From: Linnemannia elongata
Taxonomy: Eukaryota > Mortierellomycota > Mortierellomycetes > Mortierellales > Mortierellaceae
Direction of reading: 5' to 3'
DNA length: 64,000 nucleotides
Assembly (NCBI GenBank): GCA_036320915.1
Contig: JAXBDG010000002.1
Span: 3,004,001 to 3,068,000, forward strand
Made by a program: the position numbers and the translations under genes. This document shows, one piece after another, positions 61,001-64,000 of this stretch (its first letter is position 1; each line of letters begins with the position of its first letter). Below the pieces are notes generated by a model. It made no database searches and had not been told where the DNA came from. It saw nothing but the letters and a program-made list of their open reading frames with translations.

Positions 61001-63485
61001 GTGGAAGGATAAACAGCAAATAAATGAACAACCAAGGATGTGAGTACCACAACAGGAACAACACTACAATGAGGATAAACAAAATTAACGCGACAAAACC
61101 GAACCGAAGAGGTTGCTTACCCTGTAGTAGTGACCGTTGATCCAGACGCTGCATTTGTCGGTCAGCTTTTGCTGGTTCTCGTCGATGATGGTGAGGACAT
61201 GTCCCGCAACACTCTGGCGTTCAATAAAGTCCAGATATCCCTGTGAATGCAAACCATTCAATATTTTTGATACGCGGTCAGTGGTCCAGTTCTGAAACAT
61301 ATTAATTTCCATGATGATGTGGTGCCCACTTCCCCAGACCCAGTAATAGAAAAATTGACTCCGCCCAAGTAACACTGGCGCCAAATGTCTGCTTTTGAAC
61401 AAAAATAGATCCCTCGACCATGTCATGTCATCTTACCTTGGTGAAGTAAGCAGAGCTGCTTTCGCCATTGCTAATCACATCCATCACAAACGCGCCTCGC
61501 TTGTTGGCCAACTCTGGCAGCTCAATCATGATCTCATGCGACTCTAAGGCTGGGAACTGCTGAACAAGCGTGTGTTCCCAGTTGGGCGTCAATCCGTCCA
61601 GGTTCAACTTCTCGCCAATGAATCCACTCTCGTGCTGCTGGAGGTAATCAAACGTCTTGACCTCAAAGACGCGCACAAGGATCTTGGGTGCATTCTTGGT
61701 ACGGAGTTTGAAGACCACCGCATCTGAGGGCAGGAACCGGCTTGGGTTGTTTTGAGAAAACTTGAGGATCGTCTGCTTGGTCAACGAGGACAAGTTCTCG
61801 TGCTTGGACAGCATGTTGGACCTATATAACATAATCAAACGTAAATAATTAGTATGTGCATGCACGCCAATTTTCTCACGGCCGGATCGGATCGCGGAAT
61901 AAACTATGGGAGCAAAAAAAACAAACATAGTTCACAAAGCGTTATACGTACCACTTTGCAAGGTCCTTGTCGCCCGAAGTGAGCATGATGCGTGCTAACA
62001 GTGGGTTCAAAAAGTCGTTAACTTCATAATAGGGCTCAAACTCGGCCGCTGACTTGGCCTCACGGATAAAGTGAGACAGGTACTCTTCCTCCACTTCATC
62101 ATGGCGCTCCGCCTTCGCGGCAGGGACCCTCTATTGCATTGAGATTCGTGCAAAAAGGTAGGATGATGAGTATATGTTACATCCACAGCAGCGTCAGACG
62201 GAAAATGCGTATGTATGAAGGTGTGAACTTACAGTAGACCAGGATGAAAGTGTCCAATACAGAGCGTCTGACTCTGGTTGCTGGAACACGGAAATCTTGT
62301 CATTAGCCTTCTTCTTGGGTTGCGAGTTACCACGAGAGAGAACGACGTATCTATATATGAAGACATCATCACGCCATGTTGTTAGTCAAAGGGTGTTTGA
62401 TATCACATACAGTAACGCTTCACAAGATCGAATTTTGCTCAATTGTCCATTGCATACCTCAGGAACTTTGCCTTGTCCAGGGTGCCCTTCTTCAAGTCGT
62501 GCGTCAAACTCAAAAGGTACACGGAAACCTTGTACCGCTCAAACTTTGGCGACAGACCATCGACAAACACCACCATCCTGTCCAACCACTCCTTGTAAGC
62601 AGCGTCCTTGTCGGCCGCAAAAGGTTCTGGCACGATCCTGTTTTCAAGCAACCCAACAAATCCTTCATTGTCCATTAGCGACGGATCCTCCTTCTTGAGC
62701 CATTCCAGCTGTGCACGGGTCAATTGAGAGATCTGGAGAAGGTTGTCCGAGAAATCAACCTTTTGTTCCTTATACAGTCGGAGTAAAGTCTTGACGACAA
62801 AGAGGTCGATTCTAGTCGAGTCTGCTTGGCCAATGATCTCTAGACTCGAGGGTGAAAACTGTCGAGCAAAAGATTGGAAGAGGTTGAAGAGCTCATCCGG
62901 ATCAAGTCCATCGACGATCGACTCGAGCTTGGGCTGGGCGAGGAGATGTGGCCAAGAGTCGCGAGGGATCGAAATGCTGTAGATGTTCGACTGGATCTCC
63001 TGCAACAGTTTCTCGGTCATGGTCTCTGTGCTGACCAAGGCCGGGTCCAATGCCGTCGGCAAGTTCTCGACCCCGCGCGACTCCGAATCGGCTTCTGTCT
63101 CGTCGTCATCATCGGTCGTATTGCCATCACCACCGCCAGTTGCCTCGACGCCTTGGATGGCTTGAAGGATAGCAGGATCGAGGTTAAGTCGCTTGAGGAG
63201 GGGATCAGGTTTGACAGGGTAGGCGAGGAAGGCCAATTGGGTCTTCAGTTGCTCGACAGCTCTCGAGTCCAGGACAACGTTAGAGTTTTCTGCCGCGTTG
63301 AGGAGTGCCTGTGCTTCCTCGATCGCCTTGGCAGTCACCGGTACCTCGCCGGTCTGCAGTTGCTGGGAGAGATATCGGAGACGGTACACGTAGTACTCTT
63401 CTGTGTTGGGCGTGAGGTCCTTGACCAGCTGTGGACGCGAGGCTGGGTTCAGGGCGAAGTCCTCCTGCAAGCTCAGAGTCGTCAT
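55012..63485 (-). CDS. Giant macroglobulin-like (MG/Ig-fold) protein, 2,297 residues
   Basis: Fifteen exons (63485-62458, 62350-62233, 62130-61952, 61821-61437, 61240-61121, 60997-60812, 60718-60438, 60333-59884, 59780-59243, 59138-58383, 58268-57946, 57845-57515, 57405-57072, 56983-56342, 56234-55012) join in phase. No signal peptide or membrane helix is seen. Residues 1 to about 440 are helical with an acidic patch. From about 500 to 1100 beta-rich segments resemble macroglobulin-type domains (GYLDFIERQSVAGHVLTI, then DGDIIVPYRK). The middle has an acidic stretch near 1480. The C-terminal third includes MGETYYYDRDDL, FWLDLAQWD, FYFPEQGDFPHYPAHV, a helical repeat-like part, and a last beta domain (GTIKVISKTDNGRPIRGGYV). 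From memory, these C-terminal motifs resemble very large bacterial proteins annotated as hypothetical or alpha-2-macroglobulin-like. Function unknown. Confidence 0.82.
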
Positions 63486-64000
63486 GGTGGTCCGAGGGTT
63501 ATGTATGGGTGTTAACTGTAAGGAGGTAGTGGGAGGTAATGGGACGGTGAGAAAAATCAAAAGGCAACTCGTCCAATAGTGTGGGAAACGAAAAGGCAGG
63601 GGAGATTGTTCGATAACTTTTGAGGGGAGGCAGGCGGTTGAGATTTCGAACGTGGCTATGAAAGCGGAAAGAAACGAGGGAGGAGGAGGAAGATGAGAGA
63701 AATAGAAAAGAAAAGTGAAAGTGAAGGGCACTCTCGCACTTTATATTCGCGAGGAGGAGGACTTGGAGTGACGTCGTTTTTACTCGCTTTGCTCTACACC
63801 ATTAATGGGCTGGAGGCGCTGCGGCAAAGTGAACGTAAAGTTCACACCCTTTTTCAACGTGCCAAAGCCATGTCTCCAAAGAACACACAACCATGCTGCC
63901 ATATGTCATTTGTTTTTTTGGTGATTTATTTGTTCAAGAAAGGATTTATGCATGCAAAATAAATAAGAAAAAAAAAGGAAAAAAAATGAAAGGCTATGGT
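63486..64000. other. 5' flank of the giant gene
   Basis: Promoter and leader region with no further coding sequence recognised. It is purine-rich on the + strand at 63655-63730. Confidence 0.4.
63739..63745 (-). promoter_or_regulatory. Possible TATA box of the giant gene
   Basis: TATAAAG on the minus strand, 254 bases upstream of the ATG, followed by CT-rich leader sequence. Confidence 0.35.

Overview
This window is fungal nuclear DNA. Its genes are split by many short GT-AG introns (mostly 90-230 bp), the proteins carry poly-Q, poly-N and poly-S stretches, and the gene set is eukaryotic: SAR1, a CWH43-type GPI remodeller, a forkhead factor, a BRSK/Gin4-type kinase, a Ras GTPase and a mitochondrial HMG-box protein. 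The intron style and a MARVEL-like tetraspan fit an early-diverging (Mortierella-like) fungus. That placement is inference. Gene models were built by hand from splice sites, reading-frame phase and family conservation. All reported spliced models keep phase and sum to whole codons.

Layout. 3-272 (+): acidic C-terminus of a gene cut by the left edge. 856-3153 (-): AAAP-type amino-acid transporter. 4451-6666 (-): PTAR1-like prenyltransferase-alpha repeat protein. 6820-8909 (-): SAR1. 9906-12179 (-): forkhead transcription factor. 14635-18402 (-): Ras GTPase with a very long disordered N-terminus and a CaaX end. 21472-23904 (+) and 23983-25968 (-): convergent membrane proteins. 26370-29325 (-): Caprin-like coiled-coil protein. 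30746-31762 (+): secreted catalytically degenerate subtilase. 32140-37326 (-): BRSK/Gin4-like kinase with a KA1-like end. 40303-41765 (+): mitochondrial double HMG-box protein. 41965-42463: a pair of poly(A)-tailed retroposed repeats and a CACGTG hairpin. 42532-42602: tRNA-Gly(GCC). 43770-48163 (-): CWH43. 48958-52143 (-): Ala/Glu/Lys helical rod with a CaaX box. 55012-63485 (-): 15-exon gene for a 2,297-residue protein resembling bacterial giant macroglobulin-like proteins. Large intergenic stretches are mainly simple repeats and pyrimidine-rich leaders.

Several products meet in membrane traffic and lipid anchoring: SAR1 (COPII), CWH43 (GPI-anchor lipid), PTAR1 (prenylation-related fold) and two CaaX proteins ending in Met. 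I see no operon-like or cassette organisation. The most unusual items are the dead subtilase, the giant macroglobulin-like protein, the Ras protein with a 12-nt microexon in its effector loop, the prenylated helical rod, and the fresh retroposon insertion with a 13-bp target-site duplication.
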